From Halichoerus grypus (Eukaryota; Chordata; Mammalia; Carnivora; Phocidae), in the NCBI RefSeq assembly GCF_964656455.1, contig NC_135718.1, positions 52,667,008 through 52,731,007 on the forward strand: 64,000 nucleotides of DNA, read 5' to 3'. This document shows, piece by piece, positions 48,401 through 64,000 of this stretch. The first letter of the stretch is position 1. Each line of letters opens with the position of its first letter. Made by a program: the position numbers and the translations under genes. Under the pieces are notes generated by a model. It ran no database searches and had not been told where the DNA came from. It saw only the letters and a program-made list of their open reading frames with translations.

Positions 48401-51400
48401 ATGGCAGTTGGAATTTTGATAGGGCTTTTGTTAAATCTGTAGATCAATTTGAGGCATATTACCATCCTAACAAAACTATGTTTTCTGATCAATGAACATG
48501 AATTCTCCATTTATTTAGATTTTCTTTAATTTCTTTCAACAATGTTTTATAGTTTTCAGAACACAAGTCTTACACTTCTTTTGTTTAATATATTCATAAG
48601 TATTAATTTATTCATTTTGTTATTATTGTAAATAAAATTTTCTTAATTTTATTTCATTAATAATGTACAGAAATATATATATGTATATGTATGTTGTATA
48701 AATATGTATACATATATATACAACTGATTTTGCATATTGATCTATTATCCTGCAACCTTGCTCAACTCACTTATTAATTTTAATAGATTTTAGTGGATTC
48801 CTTAGGTTTTTCTATACACAAGATAATGCCATCTACATATCATCTTCCTTTCCAATTTGGATGCCTTTTACGTATTCCTCTTGCCAGTTGTCCTGTCTAG
48901 AACTTCCAGTACAATATTGACTAGAAGTGGGGAGAGCAATGTAGAGAGCAAATAAACAAATGGTACCAAACAACCAAAGGGCCAAAGAAGAAATCAAAAG
49001 AGAAATAAAAAAAAATATTGAGGGGCACCTGAGTGGCTCAGTCAGTTAAGTGTCCAACTCTTTTTTTTTTTTTTAAGATTTATTTATTTTTACTTTAGAG
49101 AGAGAGAGAAAGAGTGTGTGGGGGAGGGCCAGAGGGAGAGGGAGAGAGAGAATCCCAAGCAGACTCCCTGCCTTTCACAGAGCCTGAGGTGGGGCTTGAT
49201 CTTGATCCTGAGATCATGACCTGAGGCAAAATCAAGAGTTGGACACTTAATTGACTGAGCCACCCAGGCACCCCAGCATCTGTCTCTTGATTTTGGCTAG
49301 GTCATGATCTCAGGGTCATGAGATTGAGCCCTTCATCGGGTTCTGCACTTAGCGGAGAGTCTGCTTGAGATTCTTTCCCTCTGCCCCTCCCCCTGCTCTC
49401 TCTCTCTAAAACAATAAATCTTTTTAAAAAATATTGAGATGAATGAAAATACAACATACCTAAACTTATGAGATGCAGCAAAAACAGTTCTAAGAGGGAA
49501 ATTCACAGCCATAAATGCCTATATCAAGAAAAAAAAGAAAGATCTTGAACAAACTCTAGCTGTACACCTCAAGGAATTAGAAAAAGAAAAGCAATGGAGC
49601 CCAAAGTTAGTAGAAGAAAGGGAATAACAAAGATCAGAACAGAAATAAATGAAATGAAGACTAAAATAACAATAGAAAAGATAAATGAAAGTAGGAGCTG
49701 TTTTTTTAAAAGATGAACAAAATAGGCAAACCTGTAGCTAGACTCACTAAGAAAAAAAGAGAACTCAAATAAATAAAATCAGAAATGGAAGATGAGACAT
49801 TTCAACTGATACCACAGAAATACAAAGGATCACAAGAGACTACTATGAATAATTATATGCTAACAAATTGGACAACGGAGGAGAAATGGGTAAATCCTAG
49901 AAACACACAACCTACCAAGACTGAATAATGAAAAAGTAGAATCTGAATAGACTGATCATTAGTAAGGTGATCGAGTTAGCAATCAAAAAATCTCCCAACA
50001 AATGAACAAGATGGACTTTTAAAGTGGCTTCAACATTTAAAGAATTAATCATCCATATAAATGGCTTCAACATTTAAAAAAATTAATACCAATCCTTCTC
50101 AAACTCTTCCAAAAAATAGAAGAGGAGGGAACACTTCCAAACTCACTCTATGAGGCCAGCATTACCCTCATACCCAAACTAGACAAGGACACCACAAGAA
50201 AAGAAAATTAGAGGTCAATATCCCTGATGAACATAGATGCAAAAATCTTCAACAGAATTTTAGCAGACCTAACTCAAAAATACATTAAAAGGATTGTACA
50301 TCATAATCAAGTGGGATTTATTCAAGGGATGTAAGAATGGTTCAACTTCAGCGAACCAGACAATGTGATACACCACATTAACAAAATGAAGGATAAATAT
50401 CATATAGTCATCTCAATAGATGCAGAAAAAGCATTTAATGAAATTCAATATCGATTTGTGATAAAAAAAAAAAACTCTCAACACAATAGGTAGAGGGGAA
50501 CATATCTCAACATAAGAAAGGCCATACATGACAAGCCCACAGCTAACATCATGCTTAATGGAGAAAAGCTGAAAGCTTTCCCTCTATGATCAGGAATAAG
50601 ACAAGAACACCCACTTTCACAACTTTTATTTAATATAGTATTGGAAGTATTCTAGCCAGAGCAATTAGGCAAAAAGAAGAAATAAAAGACATCGAAATTG
50701 AAATGGAAGGGGGGGAAATCGGTGGGAGAGACGAACCATGAGAGACTGTGGACTCTGAGAAACAAACTGAGGGTTCTAGAGGGGAGGAGCATGGGGGGAT
50801 GGGTTAGCCTGGTGATGGGTATTAAAGAGGGCACATACTGAATGGAGCACTGGGTGTTATACACAAACAATGAATCATGGAACACTACATCAAAAACTAA
50901 TGATGTAATGTATGGTGATTAACATAACATAATAAAATTTAAAAAAATTTTAAATAAAAAAATGGAAGATGTAAAACTATTGCTATTTGCAGATGACATG
51001 ATATCATATATGTAAAACCCTAAAAACTCCACCAAAAAAACTGTTAGAACTAATAAATTCAGTAAAGTCACAGGATACAAGATTAATATACAAAAATCAG
51101 TTTTGTTTCTATACACTAATAATGAATTATCAGAGAGAAAAATTTTAAAAATTTTCATTTACAATTGCATTGAAAGAATAAAATACCCAGGAATAAATTT
51201 AACCAAGGAGGTGAAAGACCTGTGCATTGAAAACTATAAGACATTGATGGAAGAATTGAGGATGACACAAATAAATGGAAAGATATTCTGTGATCACAGA
51301 TTAAAAGACTTAATATTCTTAAAATGTGCATACTACCCAAAACAATCTACAGATTCAATGTAATCTCTATCAAAATTCTAATGGAAGGTGTTCTGAGATG

Positions 51401-52119
51401 CCTTCCCTAATAACTCTTACCCCCAGAGGGATAGAGAGTCTTTCTGTGGGTTCCCATACAACCTTGATTTCACTTCCATCATGGTGTAGTTTACCTATCC
51501 ATCCTGTCTACCTCTTTGTCCAAACTGTGAGTACTTGGGTAGGGGTCACTTTGGTCTTTGTATCCCTGATGCCTAAGAGAATTATTGACCAACACACATG
51601 GTTTTTTAATGAGTGAATTGTTATTCATCCCACACTTGAACAGAGAAAGCTATAGGAAACAGAGTTATCTGAGGGAATATTCTGCAAAAATGGTAGAGTT
51701 TCCATGGAGTGAGCATAGTGGTATGGGAGATTCTAATTGCTAAACATGATTTTGACCTGGAGGCCCATAAAAGAAGGGTACCCCAAAGTATATTCTGCTT
51801 TATTAGATGGGATGGAAGCTTACAAAAAAGCTTCTCTTAAATGTATGTTTTTCTTTTTAATTCTGCATTTGGATTACTGCCTTTACTTTCCTCCAGATGT
51901 CATGTTATCCTTGGAATTACATTGCTTCTTAAAATTACTCAAACTACCTGAGGTAGTCTTGTATGTTAACCTTTTATTTCTCTTCATCTTTTTCAAGTAG
52001 CCTGTGATTCTCTGGCTGATACTGTGTTCAATACTGTATGGACCTTGGGCTGCCGACCTTTTATGAATAGCCAGCGGGCAGCCTGCATCTGTGTGGAAGA
52101 GGAGAAGGCAGAGTTATGA
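27468..52119 (+). CDS. PLA2G12B: PLA2G12B, group XIIB secretory phospholipase A2-like protein (four coding exons)
   Basis: The coding sequence joins 27468-27678, 41605-41693, 45389-45554 and 51998-52119, giving 195 residues, the usual length of the family member. Residues 1-19 or so form a signal peptide ([17 protein letters not shown]). A cysteine-rich sPLA2-like core follows in exons 2-4. The active-site helix reads [12 protein letters not shown] at residues 111-122: the histidine of active sPLA2s is leucine at 115, so the protein should be catalytically inactive, as is known for XIIB. Family knowledge: it is made mainly in liver and intestine, is controlled by HNF4A, and genetic work links it to apoB-lipoprotein lipidation and triglyceride secretion. 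All introns are GT-AG, no frameshift is present, and the reading frame is kept across phases 1, 0 and 1. The start has A at -3 in its Kozak context. Identity is by recognition of the protein, not by a search. Confidence 0.96.
27785..27960. repeat. near-palindromic fossil, PLA2G12B intron 1
   Basis: Left arm (about 27807-27855) and right arm (about 27886-27938) are inverted copies: CAGTGAAATTTG and CAATAATTTGT occur in one arm and, as complement, in the other at matching distances. Resembles an old hairpin-type non-autonomous DNA transposon; family not named. Confidence 0.75.
27961..29641. other. unique intronic sequence, PLA2G12B intron 1
   Basis: Rather GC-rich between 28000 and 28600, otherwise featureless. 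Open frames here overlap on both strands, show no domain and have no splice context; none is reported as a gene. Confidence 0.5.
29642..29850 (+). mobile_element. MER5A-type hAT-Charlie fossil
   Basis: AGCAGTGGTTCTCAAACTC start, GAGAATTTGCATTTCTAAGA, CCAGGTGATTCTGATGCTGC and GACCACACTTCTGAG end: the MER5A pattern. A C-rich stretch near 29720 has expanded inside it. Confidence 0.8.
29968..30125. mobile_element. hAT-Charlie type fossil (MER5/MER58-like)
   Basis: CCATAGTTCTCTATCTTGGC and TTTAATCAGAATCTCTGCGG with a roughly inverted second half. The family name is uncertain. Confidence 0.55.
30340..30465 (+). mobile_element. MER5-like fragment
   Basis: GGGATTCTGATCCAGTAGGT matches the MER5 core. 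Confidence 0.5.
30475..30900 (+). mobile_element. MIR, split by a Can-SINE
   Basis: GACCTTGGGCAAGTTACCTA and, after the SINE, ACAAGGTTGTTATACGAATT and CATGGCAGATACCAAATAAA: the MIR core and 3' part. Confidence 0.75.
30566..30769 (-). mobile_element. Can-SINE inside a MIR, PLA2G12B intron 1
   Basis: Antisense, little diverged; GTTGACTCAT / GTTAACTCAT flank it. Confidence 0.92.
30901..31671. other. unique intronic sequence
   Basis: Nothing recognised. The same holds for 31890-32160, 32576-32814, 33580-33900, 34435-34750 and 38666-38986 in this intron. Confidence 0.45.
31672..31889 (-). mobile_element. Can-SINE in PLA2G12B intron 1
   Basis: Antisense, with GGAAGGATATACATTT / GGAGGATAATACATTT as decayed duplication. 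Confidence 0.88.
32160..32360 (-). mobile_element. old L1/HAL1-type fragment, antisense
   Basis: Read on the minus strand it resembles L1 ORF2 text around the AGGCTTTC.AAGCATGAC region. Short and diverged. Confidence 0.4.
32450..32575 (-). mobile_element. MER20-like hAT fragment
   Basis: The minus strand reads GGTTGGCAAACAATGGCC and GCCTGTTTTTGTAGACCCTG, as in MER20. Confidence 0.6.
32815..32928. repeat. (GAAA)n microsatellite, PLA2G12B intron 1
   Basis: About 110 bp of GAAA units with two small interruptions. Confidence 0.95.
33194..33383 (+). mobile_element. Can-SINE in PLA2G12B intron 1
   Basis: Sense copy between AGAACAACCCA and AGAACAATCCA. Confidence 0.9.
33529..33577. repeat. (CA)n microsatellite, interrupted
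   Basis: CA runs broken by AATGTGCACACACGTG. Confidence 0.9.
33903..34100 (+). mobile_element. Can-SINE in PLA2G12B intron 1
   Basis: Sense copy, head GGGGCACCTGTGTAGCTCAG, A-rich tail. Confidence 0.9.
34217..34418 (-). mobile_element. Can-SINE in PLA2G12B intron 1
   Basis: Antisense copy with a perfect 16-bp duplication CTGCCCAGTCTGTTTA. Confidence 0.93.
34750..35975 (+). mobile_element. old L1 or HAL1-like element
   Basis: ORF1-like text (AATAGCAGATTAGTGAACCT near 35040) passes directly to an L1 3' end (CCCAGCAATTCCACTCCTTA; ATGTCCATCAATGGATGG), without ORF2 proper between, as in the half-L1 family. The 3' end is near 35975. Confidence 0.6.
36049..36256 (+). mobile_element. Can-SINE whose tail runs into a GAAA repeat
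   Basis: Sense copy; its AAATAAATAAATAAATC tail is followed directly by the purine tract from 36258. Confidence 0.9.
36258..36455. repeat. (GAAA)n purine tract, about 200 bp
   Basis: GAAA/GGAA units without pyrimidines follow the SINE tail. Apparent open frames on the minus strand here (serine/phenylalanine/leucine repeats) are artefacts of the tract. Confidence 0.95.
36626..36804 (+). mobile_element. Can-SINE in an old L1
   Basis: Sense copy, duplication ACAGATTATA (36616 and 36805). Confidence 0.92.
37440..37800 (+). mobile_element. ancient interspersed repeat, possibly MaLR-type LTR
   Basis: Phrases such as CTGGCCAAAGGGAAATAAGA, GAAGTGATGTGTGTACC and GCAGAAGGCTAGAAGCAGCC recall an old mammalian repeat that I cannot name with certainty; an MLT1-like LTR is my best guess. 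Confidence 0.35.
37880..38395 (+). mobile_element. old L1 fragment (ORF2 and 3' end)
   Basis: Diverged ORF2 text (AATAGGTCCAAGAATAGTCA) is followed by a 3' end with GTGGGTACATGGGTGTTG and TTTGAAATATTTCATAAT, typical of older L1 families. Confidence 0.6.
38495..38665 (+). mobile_element. MIR, PLA2G12B intron 1
   Basis: CATGGGCTTTGGAGACATAA, GACTTAGGCAAGTCACATGC, CCATTTTCCTTAGCTGGATA. Confidence 0.75.
39001..39189 (-). mobile_element. Can-SINE in PLA2G12B intron 1
   Basis: Antisense older copy between GACACCTTGAGTTT repeats (38987 and 39190). Confidence 0.9.
39262..41343 (+). mobile_element. L1 insertion with two nested inversions
   Basis: One 10-bp duplication AAACATTAGA (39252-39261 and 41344-41353) bounds the unit. 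Inside are four blocks. 39262-about 39442 is antisense, end of the endonuclease region. About 39443-40217 is antisense ORF2 C-terminal text. About 40218-40619 is sense endonuclease. About 40620-41343 is the sense 3' end. Flipping the middle 39443-40619 restores colinear L1 at both joints and leaves a standard 5'-inverted insertion. An antisense frame (39366-39956) crosses one joint by chance. Confidence 0.85.
41605..41693 (+). CDS. PLA2G12B: PLA2G12B coding exon 2
   Basis: This 89-nt exon lies behind a strong pyrimidine tract ending CTGCTAG, with donor GTACGT at 41694. It completes the glycine codon 71 and encodes [16 protein letters not shown], then the degenerate calcium-loop region [13 protein letters not shown]. 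The exon is short and in frame and joins exon 3 in phase 0. Confidence 0.95.
41817..41999 (+). mobile_element. Can-SINE in PLA2G12B intron 2
   Basis: Sense copy 120 bp after exon 2; AAATTGGA on both sides. Confidence 0.9.
42667..42853 (+). mobile_element. Can-SINE in PLA2G12B intron 2
   Basis: Sense copy, duplication AAAATGCTGCCCA. Confidence 0.92.
42980..43200 (-). mobile_element. Can-SINE in PLA2G12B intron 2
   Basis: Antisense copy, GCTAGACATTTTTCTT repeated on both sides. Confidence 0.9.
43240..43890 (+). mobile_element. probable solo LTR of an endogenous retrovirus, PLA2G12B intron 2
   Basis: The 3' part has the layout of a gammaretrovirus-type LTR: TATAAAACCTTTCAG (TATA box) at about 43731, a GC-rich R region (CGGAGGCGTTAGCCGGCTGC), AATAAA at 43816 and a TTCACGTTACATATTTTGGG U5-like end. 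The left limit is uncertain; 43240-43540 may be a different repeat. No gag, pol or env is seen beside it. Confidence 0.5.
43891..45388. other. intron 2 remainder up to exon 3
   Basis: Besides the weak L2 stretch nothing is recognised. A good pyrimidine tract (TTTTCTTCCTTCACTTTTCC) precedes exon 3. Confidence 0.5.
44360..44990 (+). mobile_element. probable old L2 in PLA2G12B intron 2
   Basis: Weak L2 3' pattern, ending GATAAATGCTGGTGAACTC. Diverged. Confidence 0.4.
45389..45554 (+). CDS. PLA2G12B: PLA2G12B coding exon 3 (degenerate active site)
   Basis: The exon starts after TTTTCCCCAG with the codon ATG of [12 protein letters not shown] and ends at donor GTAGGT (45555). It encodes the core disulphide cluster. 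The codon at 45431-45433 is CTG (Leu115) where active sPLA2 enzymes have histidine; the neighbouring aspartate (D116) is kept. The ATG at 45389 is an internal methionine, not a start. Confidence 0.96.
45555..46499. other. start of PLA2G12B intron 3
   Basis: AT-rich unique sequence; no repeat or exon recognised. Confidence 0.45.
46500..46783 (+). mobile_element. L2, left part (split element)
   Basis: CTACCTCTCCAGCAGCATCA and AGTTCCCTCTGCTTGGAATA are L2 text. The element breaks at 46783 and resumes at 51388. Confidence 0.7.
46784..48955 (-). mobile_element. old L1, 3' part, antisense in PLA2G12B intron 3
   Basis: On the plus strand it begins with the complement of an old L1 3' end (TTTATTGAGATATAATTCAC) and proceeds backward through 3' UTR and ORF2 to the complement of the reverse-transcriptase region (TTGGATGCCTTTTACGTATT near 48860). 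An older SINE lies at 47440. Confidence 0.8.
47440..47552 (-). mobile_element. short, old Can-SINE
   Basis: Antisense short type (GGGGCTCGAACTCATGGCCC; GAGCCAGTCAAGTGCCCC) inside the antisense L1. Confidence 0.75.
49023..49427 (+). mobile_element. Can-SINE split by another SINE, PLA2G12B intron 3
   Basis: Head at 49023-49064, remainder at 49275-49427. AAATATTGAG flanks the whole. Confidence 0.85.
49065..49274 (-). mobile_element. Can-SINE inside the previous SINE
   Basis: Antisense copy; both partners are moderately diverged. Confidence 0.85.
50703..50964 (+). mobile_element. short 5'-truncated L1 3'-end insertion
   Basis: About 250 bp match the module at 16887-17147 (GACGAACCATGAGAGACTGT to TGATTAACATAACATAATAA). 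AAATGGAAG flanks both sides as a likely target duplication within the older L1. Confidence 0.85.
51388..51630 (+). mobile_element. L2, right part (3' end)
   Basis: GAGATGCCTTCCCTAATAAC follows on from the text at 46783 in L2 order, then CTTTGTATCCCTGATGCCTA of the L2 3' end. Confidence 0.7.
51998..52119 (+). CDS. PLA2G12B: PLA2G12B coding exon 4 and stop
   Basis: The last exon encodes [18 protein letters not shown], then [13 protein letters not shown] and an acidic tail ending EEEKAEL, with stop TGA at 52117-52119. The acceptor is a tandem AAGTAG. Using the first AG (exon from 51998) adds a valine and gives the family length of 195 residues. Using the second (from 52001) gives 194. Confidence 0.93.
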
Positions 52120-52516
52120 GAAAGAGGTGATCCCTTCCTGGTTTTGAGTGACGCCATGGCTGTCAGTCTCTGAGATGGTAGTGTGGCAGAATGAGCAATC
52201 TCATCCTTGCTTCCAGAAGTTTGGATACCACAAAGCAAGAGAAAGAAAGCCTTGTTCTACAGCTGAGAAGTGAGTCCCATCCTTTGAGGAGAATTGGAAA
52301 GAAGCCATGAAGTGATTTGAAGACTACTCTTCATTTGACAATGGTCTCCCCAACCAAGACACATTTGCCTGGCAATTCAGTTATTAGTTTAAAGACTAAA
52401 ATAAAGACTAAAATACTGGGATTCCTGGACTTGGTAATTATATTCATAAATGAAGTTTTGCAGAGTCCAACCATGTGAGAGGCAAGGACTTTCCTCTGGT
52501 CCAGCATCTCACATTT

Positions 52517-52522
52517 AATAAA
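52517..52522 (+). terminator. PLA2G12B: probable PLA2G12B polyadenylation signal AATAAA
   Basis: AATAAA lies about 400 bp after the stop codon, followed by TGT-rich sequence (GTGTACTTTTTAG). Another AATAAA at 52400-52405 could serve as a proximal alternative. Choice between them is inference. Confidence 0.55.
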
Positions 52523-52889
52523 GTGTACTTTTTAGAAAAGAGATGAATGAATTCCATTATCACCAATGTGCTTCCATTTCACTTAGAAGAGAACAGAACC
52601 CTTCCTGGTAAGTTCCACCAATGATAACCATCATTCCCACTGGTGCTGGAGAGATGAGAACAGGTGGGCAAAGTCAGAGACTTACCTGGTTAAGGCCAAT
52701 GAAGGTGAGGTCAGATGGAGTTAGGTCTCTGAGGTTCAATTCTTTCCTCAATGAACTATTCCTGTTGATATTCCCAATTCCTAAGTGGTGTTAGTGTCAT
52801 GTTAAGATCTGAGAAGCATGTGGTAAAAAATTGCCACTGAAGATAGCTATGAAAAGTCCCTGAAATCTGAGGGGACGCAAATGGTCAAT

Positions 52890-53035
52890 CCCTAAACTAT
52901 GGTTCTCAACCCTGACTGCAGATTAGAATCACCAGAGGAGCATTAAAAAACAAAGAATCTCTGGGGGTGGTATCTACCTATTGGTGTTTTATAAATGCTC
53001 CCCACCTGATTCTGATGCACTGGGAAGGCTGAGGT
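52890..53035 (+). mobile_element. hAT (MER5-like) fossil in the 3' intergenic region
   Basis: ACTATGGTTCTCAACCCTGA, TTAGAATCACCAGAGGAGC, CACCTGATTCTGATGCAC. Confidence 0.6.
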
Positions 53036-53041
53036 CCACTA

Positions 53042-53247
53042 AGGTCAGGGATTGGAAAATGAAGCTCAAATCAGGCCTGACATCTGCTTCTGTGAAGTTT
53101 AACTGGACCACAACCGTGTTCTCATTTGTTTATGGCCATTCCTGTGCTACAACCTCAGAGCTGAATAGTTGTGACAGACTGGCCAGAAAGCCTAAAATGT
53201 TTACCATTTGGCCCTTGACAGAAAAAGTTGGCCAATTGCTGACCTAG
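53042..53247 (+). mobile_element. MER20 element
   Basis: CTGCTTCTGTGAAGTTTAAC, GTGCTACAACCTCAGAGCTG, AGCCTAAAATGTTTACCATT and GACAGAAAAAGTTGGCCAA follow MER20 in order. MER20 copies sometimes act as regulatory elements; no such evidence here. Confidence 0.75.
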
Positions 53248-53619
53248 GTCATTCTGTCTTTTTCCTTCCTTTTGTTAATTTTCCTGGTTCTGTTAAGAAT
53301 TGTTGATGATAGCCATTTCTAAGAAGAACAAGAAGAAAAACTGTTTCCTGATCTTATGTAAAGCCATAAAATTAATTGGCATACTAAGAAACTGGATTTA
53401 ATTGCATATAAAATTCATCCCTGTGGTTTATATTTATTTCAATAAAATTTATTAAGCATCTACCTAAAAAATAGACTATGGTATAATTTTACACCTTTTT
53501 CTATTGCCTTATCAGTCTGAGGGCATAGAATGCCAAATAACAGGGCATATGGTACCAAATTTTAATTTTGTCTACAGTTCAGTCATTGAACCTCTTAAAT
53601 GCATGTTAATACATTCTTA

Positions 53620-53800
53620 AAAGATTTATTTATTTATTTATTTATTTTAGGGGAATAGGAGGGGCAGACGGAGAGAGAATCTCAAGCAGACTCCACGTTA
53701 AATGGAGCCTGACATGGGGCTCGATCTAATGACTCTGAGATCACAACCTGAGCTAAAACCAAGAGTCGGATGCTTAACCCACTGCACCACCCAGGTGCCC
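53620..53800 (-). mobile_element. Can-SINE between PLA2G12B and OIT3
   Basis: Antisense copy, TGCATGTTAATA repeated at 53601 and 53802. Confidence 0.88.
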
Positions 53801-54124
53801 TGCATGTTAATAAATTTATTAACATTTATTAATTGAAAATATTTCACTTAAGATAATATAAAAACATCAAAGAAGAAAACATCATGCAAGAGGAAAATCC
53901 AATAGTAATTTTTAGTACACACTTATATTGATAAACTTCCAAATCCCCCATAACTATTCTGTGTTTGAATTGAAATTTCAGGGTATAATTATTATTTACA
54001 TATTTAAGGAGTCATTGGGTATTTAAGTCATAATTTCAAGCAACTATTTATTTCAAGTTTGTAGTTTGAAGTATCATGCCCAACTTTTGATTGTAGTGGT
54101 CCTATTGCATCCTACACTAGGTGT

Positions 54125-54130
54125 TTTATT
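54125..54130 (-). terminator. OIT3: probable OIT3 polyadenylation signal
   Basis: AATAAA is read on the minus strand about 290 bp after the OIT3 stop codon, in line with a short 3' UTR. No better signal lies closer to the stop. Confidence 0.5.
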
Positions 54131-54417
54131 GTAAGGAAAGAAATGTGGGAAATGGAGTGAGCTGCTTTCTGAAGGGACAGTGTAGCTTTCAACGTCAGGA
54201 GGATGAAGCCCCACGTGGGTCAGGTCAGTCAGCAGTGAAGTGCTCTTTCCCGACCCAGGGGCCCGAATCAGAATGAGTCAGTTCTGGGAGTCTGTCGAAA
54301 CCCACAGTATGAGGTTTAAAGAAGTGCCATGTTCGAAGGTGTTGACTGATGTTCTCAGAGGGGAGTAATTCCAAAGAGGTGGGCAACCCAGAGCCAGGAG
54401 TCGGGTGTTGGATGGTC

Positions 54418-64000
<9,583 letters not shown>

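Larger units (their letters stand above)
48956..51387 (+). mobile_element. old L1 ORF2 segment, sense, in PLA2G12B intron 3
   Basis: Sense ORF2 text runs from the end of the endonuclease (AACCAAAGGGCCAAAGAAG) through reverse transcriptase (GCAGATGACATGATATCATA near 50990) to about residue 900 of ORF2, then stops without a 3' end. Nested SINEs (49023-49427) and an L1 3'-end insertion (50703) interrupt it. It overlaps in ORF2 content with the antisense neighbour, so the two are separate elements. Confidence 0.8.

Noticed and set aside
46784..51387. Twin-primed single L1 in PLA2G12B intron 3
   Set aside because: The antisense and sense parts overlap in ORF2 content and differ in age, so they are separate insertions.

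Overview
This is carnivoran nuclear DNA. It holds about forty tRNA-derived Can-SINEs (heads reading GCGCCTGGGTGGCTCAG, CT-rich bodies, AATAAA-type tails), several L1 elements, and exons of two vertebrate genes. The SINE type (GGTCATGATCCCAGGGTCC core, GTCAAATAAATAAATAAAATC end) is unlike the dog-specific young SINE and unlike the usual felid form. An arctoid (bear, seal or mustelid-type) source is therefore my best inference; the exact species cannot be read.

Layout. 1-25.7 kb is a gene-free retrotransposon field: an old L1 3' part (about 595-3030), a 3'-shortened L1 with 5' UTR (3545-7919), a second old L1 (8113-11273 and 17148-19388) split by a 5.9-kb younger L1 (11274-17147, 11-bp target-site duplication), then another old L1 (19389-24790) carrying eight SINEs. 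25.7-27.5 kb is mostly unique DNA leading into the PLA2G12B promoter, with two HNF4-like sites. PLA2G12B lies on the + strand at 27468-52119, with all four coding exons intact and consensus splice sites. It encodes a 195-residue secreted phospholipase-A2-like protein whose catalytic histidine is leucine. Its introns hold SINEs, L1/L2/MIR/hAT relics, a probable LTR and a twice-inverted L1. OIT3 lies on the - strand at 54418-63084: its last four coding exons, covering the whole ZP domain and the C-terminal tail. The signal-peptide and EGF exons lie beyond the right edge. The two genes converge tail to tail, with stop codons 2.3 kb apart.

How the genes relate. Both are chiefly hepatic secretory-pathway genes. 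PLA2G12B is a catalytically dead sPLA2 relative involved in apoB-lipoprotein biology; OIT3 is a liver ZP-domain protein. The gene order agrees with the conserved mammalian OIT3-PLA2G12B-P4HA1 order; P4HA1 would lie to the left and no exon of it is seen.

I see no convincing new gene system. The most unusual structure is the L1 at 39262-41343. It has one target-site duplication, but its four segments are arranged as a 5'-inverted insertion that then suffered a second, internal inversion. Also notable are an L1 with two successive 3' ends, a SINE pair with a triplicated target site, a probable deletion sealed at a SINE lacking its tail, and a near-palindromic fossil in PLA2G12B intron 1.
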